Part shown: positions 1 to 9,970 of the stretch, piece by piece | How the letters are laid out: each line of letters opens with the position of its first letter | Numbering within the stretch: position 1 is the stretch's first letter | Assembly (NCBI GenBank): GCA_003427395.1 | Contig: BFEA01000392.1 | Location: 1,045,246-1,109,245 of the forward strand | Source of the DNA: Chara braunii | Lineage: Eukaryota > Streptophyta > Charophyceae > Charales > Characeae | Length of the DNA stretch: 64,000 nucleotides | Reading direction: 5' to 3' | Translations under genes and position numbers: made by a program | The notes under the pieces: generated by a model | What the model was told of the DNA's origin: nothing | Database searches by the model: none | Seen by the model: the letters and a program-made list of their open reading frames with translations, nothing else

Positions 1-30
<30 letters not shown>
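1..30. repeat. (TA)n microsatellite
   Basis: Pure TA repeat at the window edge. It directly abuts the left inverted repeat of the hammerhead-bearing element, so that element appears to sit inside a TA tract. Confidence 0.95.
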
Positions 31-33
<3 letters not shown>

Positions 34-467
34 TCAAATAGAACTGCCCGGTAAACCGTAGGCAGAGAGGGAGAAGAGGACAACAAACGATATATCGAGC
101 GGCAGTGGTCGGGGCCGTTACTAGACGGCCATGCTGTGCCTCTAGTGCCAGCGGTGTGTCTAGAGTGTATTTTTTGGCTGTGACAGACCTTTCTTTGTTT
201 CGTGGATGTTTTCCTGGCTTGTGATGGGGTGTGAACCGACAGTCTGTAGAGTTTTCCATCTCGTGTGCGTGAGTGAAAGTCTACTTTGATTTTGGTTAAG
301 GTAGATTATCATTTATAGTGTAATCAATGAGGGGATTCTACAGACTGTTGAGGGTTCAGCCTCCTGACGAGTCGGTGAAACTCCGACGAAACAGTTTGTC
401 ACAGCTCCTCGTTTGTTGTCCTCTTCTCTCTCTCTGCCTAACGTTTACCGGGCAGTTTTGTTTGTGA

Positions 468-470
<3 letters not shown>
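31..470 (+). mobile_element. Small TIR-flanked element carrying a hammerhead ribozyme
   Basis: The ends at 31-90 and 409-470 are imperfect inverted repeats of about 60 bp: the left reads tcgtcaaatagaactgcccg inward and the right ends in a near reverse complement. Both flanks are TA microsatellite. The 320-bp interior has no ORF and carries a full type III hammerhead fold at 340-399. Fragments of the same terminal sequence recur at 54116-54191 and 60849-60916, again next to TA runs, so this is a dispersed family. Small non-coding hammerhead elements (retrozymes) are known in plants but are described with LTRs rather than TIRs. Whether this is a retrozyme, a MITE with a ribozyme, or a composite is unresolved. 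Confidence 0.7.
340..399 (+). ncRNA. Type III hammerhead ribozyme
   Basis: All core elements are present in order. Stem III is 340-347 (ACAGACTG) with 392-399 (CAGTTTGT): eight pairs, one of them G-U. The cleavage triplet GTT is at 347-349. Stem I is 350-353 GAGG with 360-363 CCTC, closed by a 6-nt loop. CTGACGA is at 364-370. Stem II is 371-375 GTCGG with 383-387 CCGAC and a 7-nt loop. GAAA is at 388-391. Every conserved core base of the hammerhead fold is there. Stem III is the open stem, so this is type III. Predicted cleavage is after 349. The GTT triplet obeys the NUH rule but is less common than GUC. Confidence 0.87.
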
Positions 471-500
<30 letters not shown>

Positions 501-529
501 TATGTATATATTATTCAGAAAAATAAATT

Positions 530-602
<73 letters not shown>
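471..602. repeat. (TA)n microsatellites with a short interruption
   Basis: TA runs at about 471-497 and 533-602 are separated by ~35 bp of AT-rich unique sequence. They generate only low-complexity Tyr/Ile open frames, which are not genes. Confidence 0.95.
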
Positions 603-605
<3 letters not shown>

Positions 606-1581
606 CAGACCATACATATACAAGCCCCTTGGCAGACCTCCGTATGTTCAAGCGTTCGGGGGTCGAACCTGAAGGGGTTTGCCAAAAATTATTCCGACAA
701 CAAAAAATAAGTTTTTTTTTTCTCAATTTGTTTTTTAACTTGTTTATGATGTTATGTATATGCCTACAAATTTTGATGTCATTTTTCTTAGCCCCCAAAA
801 GAATTCAAAAATCTCAAAAGATGCAGGTGTCAAAACGTAGTCGCCTACCCACAATTTTTTTTTTCTTCATGTTTCACTTTTTTTTGTTACTTTATAACAG
901 GGTTTAAGCAATTTTATTCTTTTTTTTTAAACTTATTTCATTATAATTTTATGATTTGAATTACACATAGATAAATTTTCAGGGTATTTGGCTATGCCAA
1001 AAAAATTTAAAAAATTATCAAAGACGTTGGTGTCGAAAACGGGTTTGCCGACTCGTTAATTTTAATTCCGTAATTTCCCTATTTATTTTGTCTTATTTTT
1101 TTCATTACAGTTCATTTTTTGTTTTTTATTTGTATTTCTAATAAGGTAAGGAATTTGGATATAATGCTAAGGCAAATATTGTTTATTTTATATTTTTGAC
1201 TAGGCTACTAGAGTGGCCCGGGTCCACTTGCCCGACCTGACCAATAAGATATAAAAAAAATAAAAAATAATTATTATTTTTTAATTCAAATTTTTATTTT
1301 AAATTTGGTAAAGAATTTCGATGTGACCCTAGGGCAAAAGTTGTTCAGTTTAGTTTTCTGCATAACATACAAGGTCACCAGCCCGTACGTACAGAAGTCC
1401 CCTGGCAAACCTCCGTACGTATGGGCGTTCGGGGTCCCGTACGGGGTTCGAACCCGACGGCGCTCGGCCCCTGCCAAAAAATATTTTGGGGCTTAAACAT
1501 AACTATTTTTTCTGAATTGTTTTTTGTGAGTTCTCTATGACATGAGGTACGTGCCCGTAAATTTCCAAGTCATTTGGCTAA
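603..1581. repeat. AT-rich dispersed repeat family, copies left of PLE1
   Basis: Two consecutive units. GC-rich blocks near 620-680 and 1375-1480 contain cgttcggg motifs; AT-rich bodies carry a recurring stretch around ggtgtcaaaacg and a conserved tract near 1300-1370. The same modules recur at 7083-9662, 15531-15900 and weakly at 61139-61206. No coding potential is recognised and I cannot place the family in a known class. The unit is interrupted at 1581 by PLE1 and resumes at 7081. Confidence 0.7.
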
Positions 1582-1597
1582 ACCACTGATGCCCAGT

Positions 1598-1720
1598 GTA
1601 GGCGTGATATTTTTTGGTAGGCGTGGCTCTTGTGATGTTTTTCGGTAGGCGTGATATTTTTTGGCTAAGCCACTGATGTCCACTTGTGATATTTTTCGGT
1701 AGGCGTGGATCTTATGTTTC
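1598..1720 (+). repeat. Short tandem reiteration of pLTR sequence
   Basis: The motif ggtaggcgtgatatttttt and close variants occurs about four times at ~38-bp spacing, the last inside the 5' pLTR. This looks like tandem growth of the pLTR start. Confidence 0.65.
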
Positions 1721-2020
1721 ACTCTTTATATATCCGCATCCACTGATGTCAACTGTACCGACTTACTGACCCCTGATGATCCTGGTTGGCGGCGAGGTGA
1801 AACTGGTAGGGTCCTACGCCAGTGTCGAGCTTCATTCTCATTTTTCGAAATCAAGTCGCGTTCGGGACATCATGTGTCTTATCATCTTCTTCTTCCTCCT
1901 ATCCCTTGTTCAATCTCCTTCCTAATCTACCCTCCACCCCCTATTCTGTTTTGGCTGTCTGTTCGTTACTTGACACTCTGGATGTGACGAAGCACTATCA
2001 GAGTGATTCTCTATTACACT
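1683..2020 (+). repeat. PLE1 5' LTR-like direct repeat (pLTR)
   Basis: Matches 6742-7080 almost base for base, with one 1-base indel in a C run and about a dozen substitutions. It begins cttgtgatatttttcggt and ends ctattacact. It contains a hammerhead fold at 1759-1827. PLE copies are typically flanked by such pLTRs. Confidence 0.9.
1759..1827 (+). ncRNA. Type I hammerhead ribozyme in PLE1 5' pLTR
   Basis: CTGATGA is at 1773-1779 and GAAA at 1799-1802. Stem II is CCTGG with CGAGG, which has one mismatch in this copy. The very short stem III leads to the triplet GTA at 1806-1808. Stem I pairs GACCC (1768-1772) with GGGTC (1809-1813) and continues, after a one-sided internal loop, with ACT/AGT and CGAC/GTCG. 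A tiny stem III and an extended stem I are typical of the minimal hammerheads reported from PLEs. Weak points are a T-T apposition at the base of stem II and a stem III of only 1-2 pairs, which may need a dimer to act. Confidence 0.66.
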
Positions 2021-2084
2021 CTAGCTCACGGAGTAACCGACGTAGCAGTTATACTAGAGTTGAGTGGCTTCGAGATCGTACCTA

Positions 2085-3540
2085 ATGGCTTCGGCTTATC
2101 CAATTGTGAACGGTGGCGCTAGACAGGGTTGTTACAATTGTGGACAAGCTGGGCATATTGCACGTTACTGTCCGCAACCTGATCGTCGTTTTAATGGTCA
2201 GCAGGCATCGACGAGTATGGCGATTGTGCCGGCGCCAGCTCCTCCTCCTCTGACCATGCCTGGTCAATCCGGCGTGGGGACGGTCACCCCGAGCTATCCT
2301 CGGTACTCTCATGGTGGTGGGGGTGGGTGGCTTGGTAGCAGAGTTAGTACTTTAGAAGATAAGGTGGGGAAGATCTTGACTAAGCAAGAGGCTGAAGAAG
2401 CCAAGGAGGCTGCGGCACGAGAGGATGAACTCAGGAAGAAGCGACGGCAAGAAGAAGAAGAGCGTGTAGAACGCGAGAAGAAAGAACGAGCACTGTTTCA
2501 TTCTCAATTTAAGGAAGAAATGAATACGAAGATCGATTAAGTTTATGAAGTGGTGAATAAAAAAGGCGGTGACACAGACGAAGTCAAACGACTGAAGGCA
2601 GAAATCGAAGACTTGAAGAAGAAACAGAGCGGCCCGAGCGCGTCCGGAGCATCGAAAGGGTCTGACGAGGTTACGCAGCTTAAAATGCAGGTGGCTGAAC
2701 TGTTGAAGATTCATAATCGCACCGATACATCGGCGGTTGGCATGCCGACTGGAGAATTGGAGGAGATTTTGCGGCTCAAGAGAGAACAACTTGCTATGAA
2801 GGAAGCAGCAGATCGGCGTTTTTCTGCACTTGAAGACTTGGTCAATACGCTGAAGAAACAGAAGGAGGAGGCTGAAGGCAATCAAGAGTTGTGGAAGGTC
2901 GAGGCACTTCGACCCGGCAACAAGTGTGGCAGTGTCACTATTGGAGCAACTCCTGCCCCAGCATCAAGGGTCCGTGCTCGGGCCTCACCCGCTGAAACAC
3001 CTTCGACTAGCAAGAGGGTAGATGGGATGTTGAAAGGGGTGGTGGAGCGTCATCAGATGGAGGTCGACATGCTGAGAGAAGCTCGGTTAAAGGAAGTTAA
3101 TGCTCGTATAGAATCCGAACTTGAGGTGGAAAGATTGAAATCTGCCCTCGAAAAACTCGAGATGGAGAAGAAGACGAAGACGAATTTGAAGGCCCGGCTG
3201 GATGAAGCGGCAGGAACATCAACGAAGAAGAAGGAGGGTAAATCGCAAGGTACACCGATGATCCTTGTTAGTGAGAAGCCAGGAAAGAGCTCCGCAAGAA
3301 GAACAAGGAAGAGATTCGAGCTATCTGTGCAAAGGAAGGAATTGAGTACACGACGCTCGAACCCACTAAGGAAGAAATTGTGCAGCTACGTGTTGCCAGA
3401 GCCTTCGATGAAGATGGCTGTCGAAAAGAACCAAGTCACTCTGTCTTGGAGGTGACAGATGAAGGGGAAGACGTGGTCAGCAAAGACGACGGGCGTGACT
3501 CCGCTACGTCTAAGAGTCACGCCCAAACGCGTCTTATCTA
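2085..3540 (+). pseudogene. PLE1 gag-like ORF1: CCHC zinc knuckle, coiled coil, SAP-like (broken)
   Basis: The ATG at 2085 fits better than an upstream in-frame GTG. A retroviral-type zinc knuckle, CYNCGQAGHIARYC (C-x2-C-x4-H-x4-C), lies about 16 residues in. It is followed by a Gly/Pro-rich linker and long Lys/Glu-rich heptad stretches that predict coiled coil. The frame is interrupted by TAA at 2538-2540 and resumes in the same frame at 2541. Near 3280 the reading shifts, and in the new frame a segment around EIRAICAKEGIEY resembles the helix-loop-helix of SAP DNA-binding domains and parallels the end of the PLE2 ORF1. Likely role is nucleic-acid binding and particle formation. This copy is dead. 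Confidence 0.72.
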
Positions 3541-3699
3541 TGGCAAGTTATTCGTTTGTGTTGTAGGATTCGATCTCTCTCCACCGAACTCTTGCTATGT
3601 AAGGTTATTAACATCTTGTTGACTTGGGCTGTTTGCACGTTGATTCTCTACAATGGGATCCCCTGGGGGGCCAAACTCGTTGATTTCTTCCCTTCCACT

Positions 3700-3900
3700 C
3701 TACTGCGTTGTGGTGATGCTTGGGAAGGCCCTATGGTCTATGCTTTTTTTTTCCCTTGGTCACGTCATCTCTGTGTCGGTAGCACGTAGAGGGATCTTCA
3801 CTCCCGATGGCGGGAACATGTCTATCGTGCTTGTCAAGTCAAAGTGTATGAAAAGGGTAAAAGAAATAAGAGATTGTACCGTTGGCTCCGAAGGTGTGGG
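3700..3900 (+). pseudogene. PLE1 GIY-YIG endonuclease segment (broken)
   Basis: The frame through 3715-3789 reads MVYAFFFPWSRHLCVGST, meets a TAG at 3787, and continues in frame as a segment ending RWREHVYRAC. These align with the clearer PLE2 segment (VVYVAVSPFCKHQYAGKT ... RWREHLYKC): VY for GIY, [C/Y]xG for YIG, then the catalytic arginine helix. GIY-YIG is the endonuclease of Penelope-like elements. Its place upstream of the RT matches the N-terminal-nuclease PLE clades. Confidence 0.6.
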
Positions 3901-4776
3901 GCGCATTCGTATGTGGTTATTTCATTATGCTGTTGTCTTCCTGATGATCTTTTGGAGACTGAAAAGTTCTTTATCCGTTTGCTTTGCCCTACTCTCAATA
4001 GTAAGGATAAACCTAAGAGATCTCGTAAGTCCCGAAAAGACCTGAGGGAACGCTTGAGAATTAAGAGGAGGGAAGAACGGACTTTTCCGACCGCAGGCGT
4101 ATCGTTGGGGACAACTACTACCTTTCACTCCAGCATCGGCGTTGTGTCCAATAGCTTGTTGAAAATTCTGGAAGTTTGTAGATCCCAGTCCATTCACCGT
4201 GTTGTAGTTAAAACTTGTGGTGGAAACAGACTCATTAACCGATGGAAGGTTCTCAAACGACTATATGGTGGTAGCACGGTGTCCTGCTCATTTGGCTGTA
4301 TGGAGCTTCGTCATGCTCGAGGTTAGCTACGCAGTGGTCTGTCGTTGGTTTTTGAACGTATTATTCCTTTTCTCAGCCGATCGCTGGGTCTTAAAAGTTC
4401 TTTGGTTGACTTCTTGAGTAACCCCAGAAGCCGTTAAGAGCTGGGAGAATGGGATTTCGATAAGTGTGTTGCTGCATATACCGTCGTCAGAACGTTCAGT
4501 GAGAAAAAAACTCGTTTTCGCTTACGCTACTTACTTTCTCGTATCATTCTCTCTCGATTTAATGTTAGTGTTAGGAAGCGGCTTGTCGTTCGGATTACCT
4601 ATGACGTGTCTATCTGTAAGTCCAGAGTTAGGTCGCTGTGCGGACGGCTTCTTGGCGGCCTGGAGATTGGCCATGAATGGAAGATGATGCTTATAAGGCG
4701 TATGCGAGTTGTCTGGTGCCGTAATAAAAGCGTGGGGGATCTTATCCATAACTTTGGATAGTTTTCCAGATCTCTG

Positions 4777-6533
4777 TTGGTTGCCTGCTTGTGTGACTCT
4801 TCTGATCCTTTGTTTCCTCGGGTCAACGGTCATGTATTTTTTCGTCTGAATGAGTCTGCTCTGTTTCCAGATTGGGTAAAAAACTCAAAAAACATTCTGC
4901 GTTCTTCCCAACCTCGATCCATTAAGTCTTTACGATCTCAAGTCTTGTCTGCCTTTCTCTCCCACCGCGCTCTACCCACCATTCACTCTAGATGCCTAAC
5001 GGATGACCTGTTGAGTTATTGCTTTCTAGATACTCTCGTAGACTCGCTGTCCCTCTGCGAAGACGATCTACAACCTATCCAGTCCCAACTGCGTGGTTTA
5101 GTATGCATGCCATGCGACCATAACCCGGGGGACACTTTCTGTTGCTGCCCCGTGGTGTAGGAACAAGGTATGAAGCAACTTTTTTTTGGGAATCCTGCTT
5201 TTGAGTTATGTGAACAGTCTGAGGCGTCTGTGTTAGCTGGCTGGCGTGACAGCTATGAGGAAGTCAAACTTGATAAGATTAGCAAATGGAACAAGGGACT
5301 GTGGGGAGGGCGTATTGTTTGCCCAAGCATAAAGATGTGCAGAGATGACGACCCATCTGTCCATCGTATCCTGAAGGTTCCGCCGTTGGAGGAAAAACTG
5401 TGTCACGAGCAATTAACGTCATGCTGTGGAATCTACCGAAGGCCTCCAACTTGAATCTACGATCTGCTGATGAGCTGCCTGCCCGTCTTAAAGAGCTTAA
5501 TCAAGGTTTGCGGGATAGCCACGAAGTGATAGGGGCACCGTTTGATGTCAAGGAAATGTTCTCTAACTTACCGCATTTATCTATCCTCCGTTCTTTGGCT
5601 TGGATTATTGACTTATAGATCGATAAAGGGATGGTGGGTGTCGCTGTCAGGAAACAGGAAAAAAGTGCCAAGCTACTTAGTGGTAAGTGCGAAGAGGGGT
5701 GGAGGAAATTAAGCTTTGCCACTGTGTTCGATTTCATCTCCTTTGAGCTGAACAATACCTTTGTTTCTGCATCGGAACGACTCCTTCGGCAAAACATGGG
5801 TATCCCCATGGGGAAGTCATCCAGTCCGGTGTTAGCCTGCTTCCTATGTAGCTATAATGAATTCTGCTTTCTGCTCAGTCTCGGTACTGACCGACGTCTT
5901 TTTAAAGGAGTCTGCCTTGTTGATGATGCTTCGGTTTTCGTGATCTGTAAGAAATGATGTAATGAGGATCAAAGAAGAGCGTTCTGTCTTATCGATTCAT
6001 TTAGTAAATGTTATGATGATAATCTCATCTAGGAAAGGACCAGTGAAGGCAATGGTTGGGATTTTCTGGGTTGTCAGATCCAGATTTGTGAAGGGAAAAC
6101 AGGGGTCGTGTGTGTCCCTTTGAAAAACCAACGGGGAGATACTAATGATAGATTAGTCTTTCAGAACTTGCAGGATTTCTCTTCGTTTACCAAAAAACAG
6201 CAGAAGATTGCAATGATCTATTCTTTCCTTCTTAGGGCTAGGACCTTCACGACGATTGAGGGTATGGCACTTCCCTTCCTCTTTTCGCTCAAGTGGGGAC
6301 TGTGGAGGAGAGGTTACCCTCACTATTTTTTCGATGACGCCTTGACCAACTTTTCAAAGAAATTTGCGGGTATATGGAAGGAATGGATTACAATATGCTC
6401 CTTTTCTTCTGAGGGTTTCCTATCCCTAATTCCGTTGCTATATGAGCCCAAGATTTGGGAATCTGTTTTTCCGCCAGTGGCAGTCCTTTTTGAGTTGTTC
6501 TGTCGGCAGTCCCTAAGGGTCTCGAGTCCGTGA
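4777..6533 (+). pseudogene. PLE1 reverse transcriptase remnants
   Basis: Pieces of one RT lie in several frames. They are a segment with LVCMPCDHNPGDT (about 5100), an LPKHKDV...RPI-like segment (about 5318-5350, frame-shifted), motif A-like FDVKEMFSNLP (5540-5575), motif B-like MGIPMGKSSSPVLA (5796-5835) and motif C CLVDD (about 5911-5925). Order and spacing match PLE2. Each piece is separated by stops or shifts, so no active enzyme can be made. Unlike PLE2 there is no frame open for more than about 140 residues. Confidence 0.75.
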
Positions 6534-6741
6534 CCTTTTCGATTATTCCCATTGTCTTTGGGGCTTTTTAGATATTGGTAGTTTCCAGGGGTAATCGATC
6601 TTCTGACCTTTTCTGTATTAGTTGGACGTCGGCCATTTTCGAAGTTGGTCTGTTTTATACGAACAGTGTAGTTAGATGCATTCGGGTACCGTAGAAGTAA
6701 TTAATATTTTTCTTGGGGTGCTTTTGCGCGGCTTATTTGGC

Positions 6742-7080
6742 CTTGTGATATTTTTCGGTAGGCGTGGCTCTTATGTTTCACTCTTTATATATCCGCGTCC
6801 ACTGATGTCAACTGTACCGACTTACTGACCCCTGATGATCCTGGTTGATGGCCAGGTGAAACCGGTAGGGTCCTACGCCAGTGTCGAGCTTCATTCTCAT
6901 TTTTCGAAATCAAGTTGCGTTCGGGACATCATATGTCTTATCATCTTCTTCTTCCTCCTCTCCCTTGTCCAATCTCCTTCCTAATCTACCCTCCACCCCC
7001 CTATTCTGTTTTGGCTGTCTGTTCGCTACTTGGCACTCTGGATGTGACGAAGCACTATCGGAGTGATTCTCTATTACACT
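6742..7080 (+). repeat. PLE1 3' pLTR
   Basis: Direct repeat of 1683-2020. Immediately after it the host dispersed repeat resumes (aagccaaataagaatt), matching the uninterrupted repeat near 9118-9136. Confidence 0.9.
6818..6886 (+). ncRNA. Type I hammerhead ribozyme in PLE1 3' pLTR
   Basis: Same fold as the 5' copy but with a perfect five-pair stem II (CCTGG with CCAGG). CTGATGA is followed by this stem, then GAAA and the GTA triplet, with stem I GACCC/GGGTC plus outer pairs CGAC (6818-6821) and GTCG (6883-6886). Substitutions between the two copies cluster in stem II and its loop, and this copy has the better helix. Confidence 0.7.
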
Positions 7081-7082
7081 AA

Positions 7083-8778
7083 GCCAAATAAGAATTAAAA
7101 ATCGCGAAAGATGGCGGTGTCAAAACGTGCTCACCCACGTATTTTTTCACTTTTTACTTTTTGTTTTGACTTTAGTTCGGGGTCTAAACAATTTTATTAT
7201 TTTTTGAAACTTTTTTATTGGGTTTTATATTATGTGAAGTACACATCTGTAAATTTTGAGGGTATTTAGGTATGCAAAGCAAAACTGAAAAATCGCCAAA
7301 GCTCGCGGTGTCCGAAACATTCTCGTGCACTCACTAAAATTTAATTCTCTTAAATTTTGGTAAGGAATTTGGATGTAATGCTCCGGCAAATCATGTTTAA
7401 TTTATTTTTCTCCATAACATATATTTTTTTCAGATTTTTTTGATGACTTTTTTGTTTTTTTTGGGGGGGGGGATGTGTCCGCGTTCGGCCCGAACGGCCG
7501 AATGCATCCCCAAGGGGTCCCATACGTTCGGGCGTTCGGGTTCAAGCGTTCGGCCCGTCTCGAACGCTGGTTGACCTGTATATATCTATATATATATAAA
7601 GGGTAACTAGCGTTCGGGACGGGCCGAACGCCCAAACGTATGGGACCCCTTGGGGATGCGTTCCGCTGTTCGGGTCGAACGCGGACCAAAAAAAAAAAAA
7701 AAAAAAAAAAAACAAGTCATCAAAAAAATTAAAAATATATATATGTTATGGAAAAAAATAAATTAAACAATATTTGCCTGATCATTACATCCGAATTACC
7801 TATCAAATTTGAAATAAAAATAAAATACGAAAAACAAATACTAATAATAAAATAAATAGTGAGTGCCCATGCATGTTTTCGACACCGCCATCTTTGGAGA
7901 TTTTTCATTTTTTTTTCGCACATCTAAATGCCCTGAAAATTTACAGATGTGTACTGTACATAATAAAAAACTAACCTAAAAAGTTCCAAAAAATAATAAA
8001 ATTTTTTAGACCCCGAACTGAAGTGAAAACAAAAAGTAAAAAGTGAAAAAATATGTGGGCGAGCACGTTTTGACACAACCATCTTTGGCGATTTGCAATT
8101 ATTATTGGGCTTATCCAAATAACTTGAAAATTTACAGGCATATACCTCACGTCACAGAAAACTCACAAAACAAAATTCAGAAAACAATTATTATTTTTAG
8201 GCCCCGAAATAATTTTTGGTGGGGGTCGAATGTTGTCGGGTTCGGACCCCGCAAAAGTTTTTCTCGGGGCCTAAAAATACGTTTTTTTTTCTGAATGTTT
8301 TTTTGTGAGTTCTTTATGATGTAATCTATATGCCTATAACTTTTGAAGCCATTCTGCGAAGCCAAAAAAACATTAAAAATCGTCAAAGATGGGGGTGTCA
8401 AAACGTGCTCGCACACTATTTTGTTTTTTTTCACTTTTAACCTTTTGTTTTTACTTTATTTCGGGGCCTAAAAAATTTTATTATTTTTTAAAAACTTTTT
8501 AATGAGTTATTGATTATGTAAACTATATATCTGTAAATTTTCAGGGTATTTGTCAATGCCAAAAAATAATTAAAAATCGGCAAAAATGGCGGTGTCGAAA
8601 AGGTGTTGGCACACTCACTCATTTTAATTATCTTTTTATTTTTTTTATTTTTTATTATAGTGTTTATTTTCTGTATTTGATTTTTAATTCAAATTTGGTA
8701 ACGAATTTGGATGTAGTGCCTGGGCAAATGTAGTTTAGTTTATTTTTCTCCATAACATAGTTTGTTTTCAGAATTTTT

Positions 8779-8818
<40 letters not shown>

Positions 8819-9662
8819 GCGGCCGAACCCCTTCCGAAGGGGTTCCGTACGTTCGGGCGTTCGGCCTGTCCCGAACGTCGGCAACCCTATATATATATAT
8901 ATATATATATATGGTCACCATCCTGTTCGTACGGAGGTCCCCGGGCAGACCTCTGTACGTACGGGCGTTCGGGTTCCCGTACGGGGTCTGAACCCGACGG
9001 CGTTCGGCCCCCGCCAAACATTATTTCGAGGCCAAAAAATAATTGTTTCTTTCTGAATTTTCTTTCGTGAGTTCTCTATGACGTGAGGTACATGCCTGTA
9101 AAGTTTCAAGTCATTTGGCTAACCGAAATAAGAATTAAAAATCGCCAAATATGGCGGTGTTAAAACGTGCTCGCGCACGTATTTTTCACTTTTTACTTTT
9201 TGTTTTCACTTTCGTTCGGGGTCTAAACAATTTTATTTTTTTTTGAAACTTTTTTAGCAGATTCTGTATTATGTGAAGTAAACATCTGTAAATTTTCAGG
9301 GTATTTCGCTATGCCAAAAAAAAATGAAAAATCGCCAAAGATGGCGGTGTCGAAAATATGCTCGCGCGCTTACTAAATTTATTTCTCTTTTTATTTTTAT
9401 ATTTTTTTATTATTAGTATTTGTTTTCCGTATTTTATTTTTATTTTTAATTTGGTAAGGAATTCAGATGTAATGCTCAGGCAAATCTTATTTAATTTATT
9501 TTTCTCAATAACATATCTTTTTTTTAGATTTGTTCTAGGCTACCAGAGTGGCCCGGGACCACTTGCCCGGCCGGGCCAAAAAGGATTAAAATAAATAAAA
9601 ATAAATTTTTATTTTTCAATTTTAATTTTTTTTTAAAATTGGTAAAGAATTTCGATATGACC
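7083..9662. repeat. Array of alternately inverted dispersed-repeat units
   Basis: Sequence 7084-7583 is the reverse complement of 7590-8112, with GC-rich arms meeting at a short TA spacer near 7575-7595. A second symmetry centre lies near 8240, where 8043-8238 mirrors 8240-8434. A forward unit follows to ~9660 with poly-T at 8781-8814, a TA run at 8887-8911 and GC-rich cgttcggg blocks. No protein-coding gene is seen; open frames here on both strands are mirror translations of the inverted arms. Two regions (1200-1240, 9537-9580) share a gtggcccgg block. Confidence 0.75.
7482..7690. repeat. GC-rich palindrome with TA spacer
   Basis: The left arm (ccgcgttcggcccgaacg ...) and the right arm (... 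cgttcgggtcgaacgcgg form) are about 90 bp each around tatatatctatatatata. The arms would fold into a long stable hairpin. It is the core of the larger inverted repeat 7084-8112. Confidence 0.85.
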
Positions 9663-9673
9663 CTGAGGCAAAA
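9663..9673. repeat. Candidate 11-bp target-site duplication (left) of PLE2
   Basis: ctgaggcaaaa here is repeated at 15048-15058 directly after PLE2. The related uninterrupted repeat at 1329-1341 (ctagggcaaaagt) continues in the way the right flank does, so it serves as an empty-site reference. Confidence 0.7.
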
Positions 9674-9722
9674 CTGAGATGACTATCTTCGTCTTTATTT
9701 TTAAATTGGTAAGGAATATCTT

Positions 9723-9909
9723 GTTCTCTCACGATTGTATGTAATTCTTTCAACTTTCAAACTGAGATGATTATCTTCGTCTTTGAAATGTCTCTGCTTT
9801 GAGCGTTCTTTTGAAATGTCTTTTTTGAGTTTTCTTTTGAAATGTCTCTGCTTTAAGCTTTCTTTGACTACATGTGTTTTTCCATGTACCTTTCCATATC
9901 ATCATCTAC
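9723..9909 (+). repeat. PLE2 5' pLTR (truncated just after the hammerhead)
   Basis: Direct repeat of 14866-15049. It starts at gttctctcacga, ten bases downstream of the predicted hammerhead cleavage site of the 3' copy, and itself lacks the ribozyme. Internally the motif tttgaaatgtctctgctttg recurs about three times. Confidence 0.85.
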
Positions 9910-9970
9910 GATAGCACACGCTAACTGTCTTGGGGAAAAATTACTTAGACGAGTGAGCGTGTAGTTTCAA

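Larger units (their letters stand above)
1582..7080 (+). mobile_element. PLE1: degenerate Penelope-like retroelement with hammerhead-bearing pLTRs
   Basis: Bounded by direct repeats 1683-2020 and 6742-7080, about 96% identical by eye (roughly 13 differences). Inside are, in order, a CCHC zinc knuckle and coiled-coil ORF, a SAP-like segment, a GIY-YIG segment and reverse-transcriptase motifs, all on +. The flanking dispersed repeat is continuous if the element is removed (1581 joins 7081). A CTAA at both edges (1578-1581, 7079-7082) may be the target duplication. The 100 bp left of the 5' pLTR reiterates a ~38-bp piece of it, so the exact 5' end is uncertain. The coding region is broken by many stops and shifts, so the copy is not autonomous. 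Confidence 0.8.

Noticed and set aside
392-410. Type I reading of the 340-399 hammerhead with GTC at 398-400 as cut site
   Set aside because: Stem I would not pair in that register, whereas the type III register pairs all three stems.
438-623. Tyr/Ile repeat frames
   Set aside because: Translation of TA microsatellite.
7924-8434. Mutually similar small proteins on both strands (HVLTPPSL, RPREKLL and similar)
   Set aside because: Similarity comes from the inverted DNA repeat being read on both strands; no codon bias or family match.
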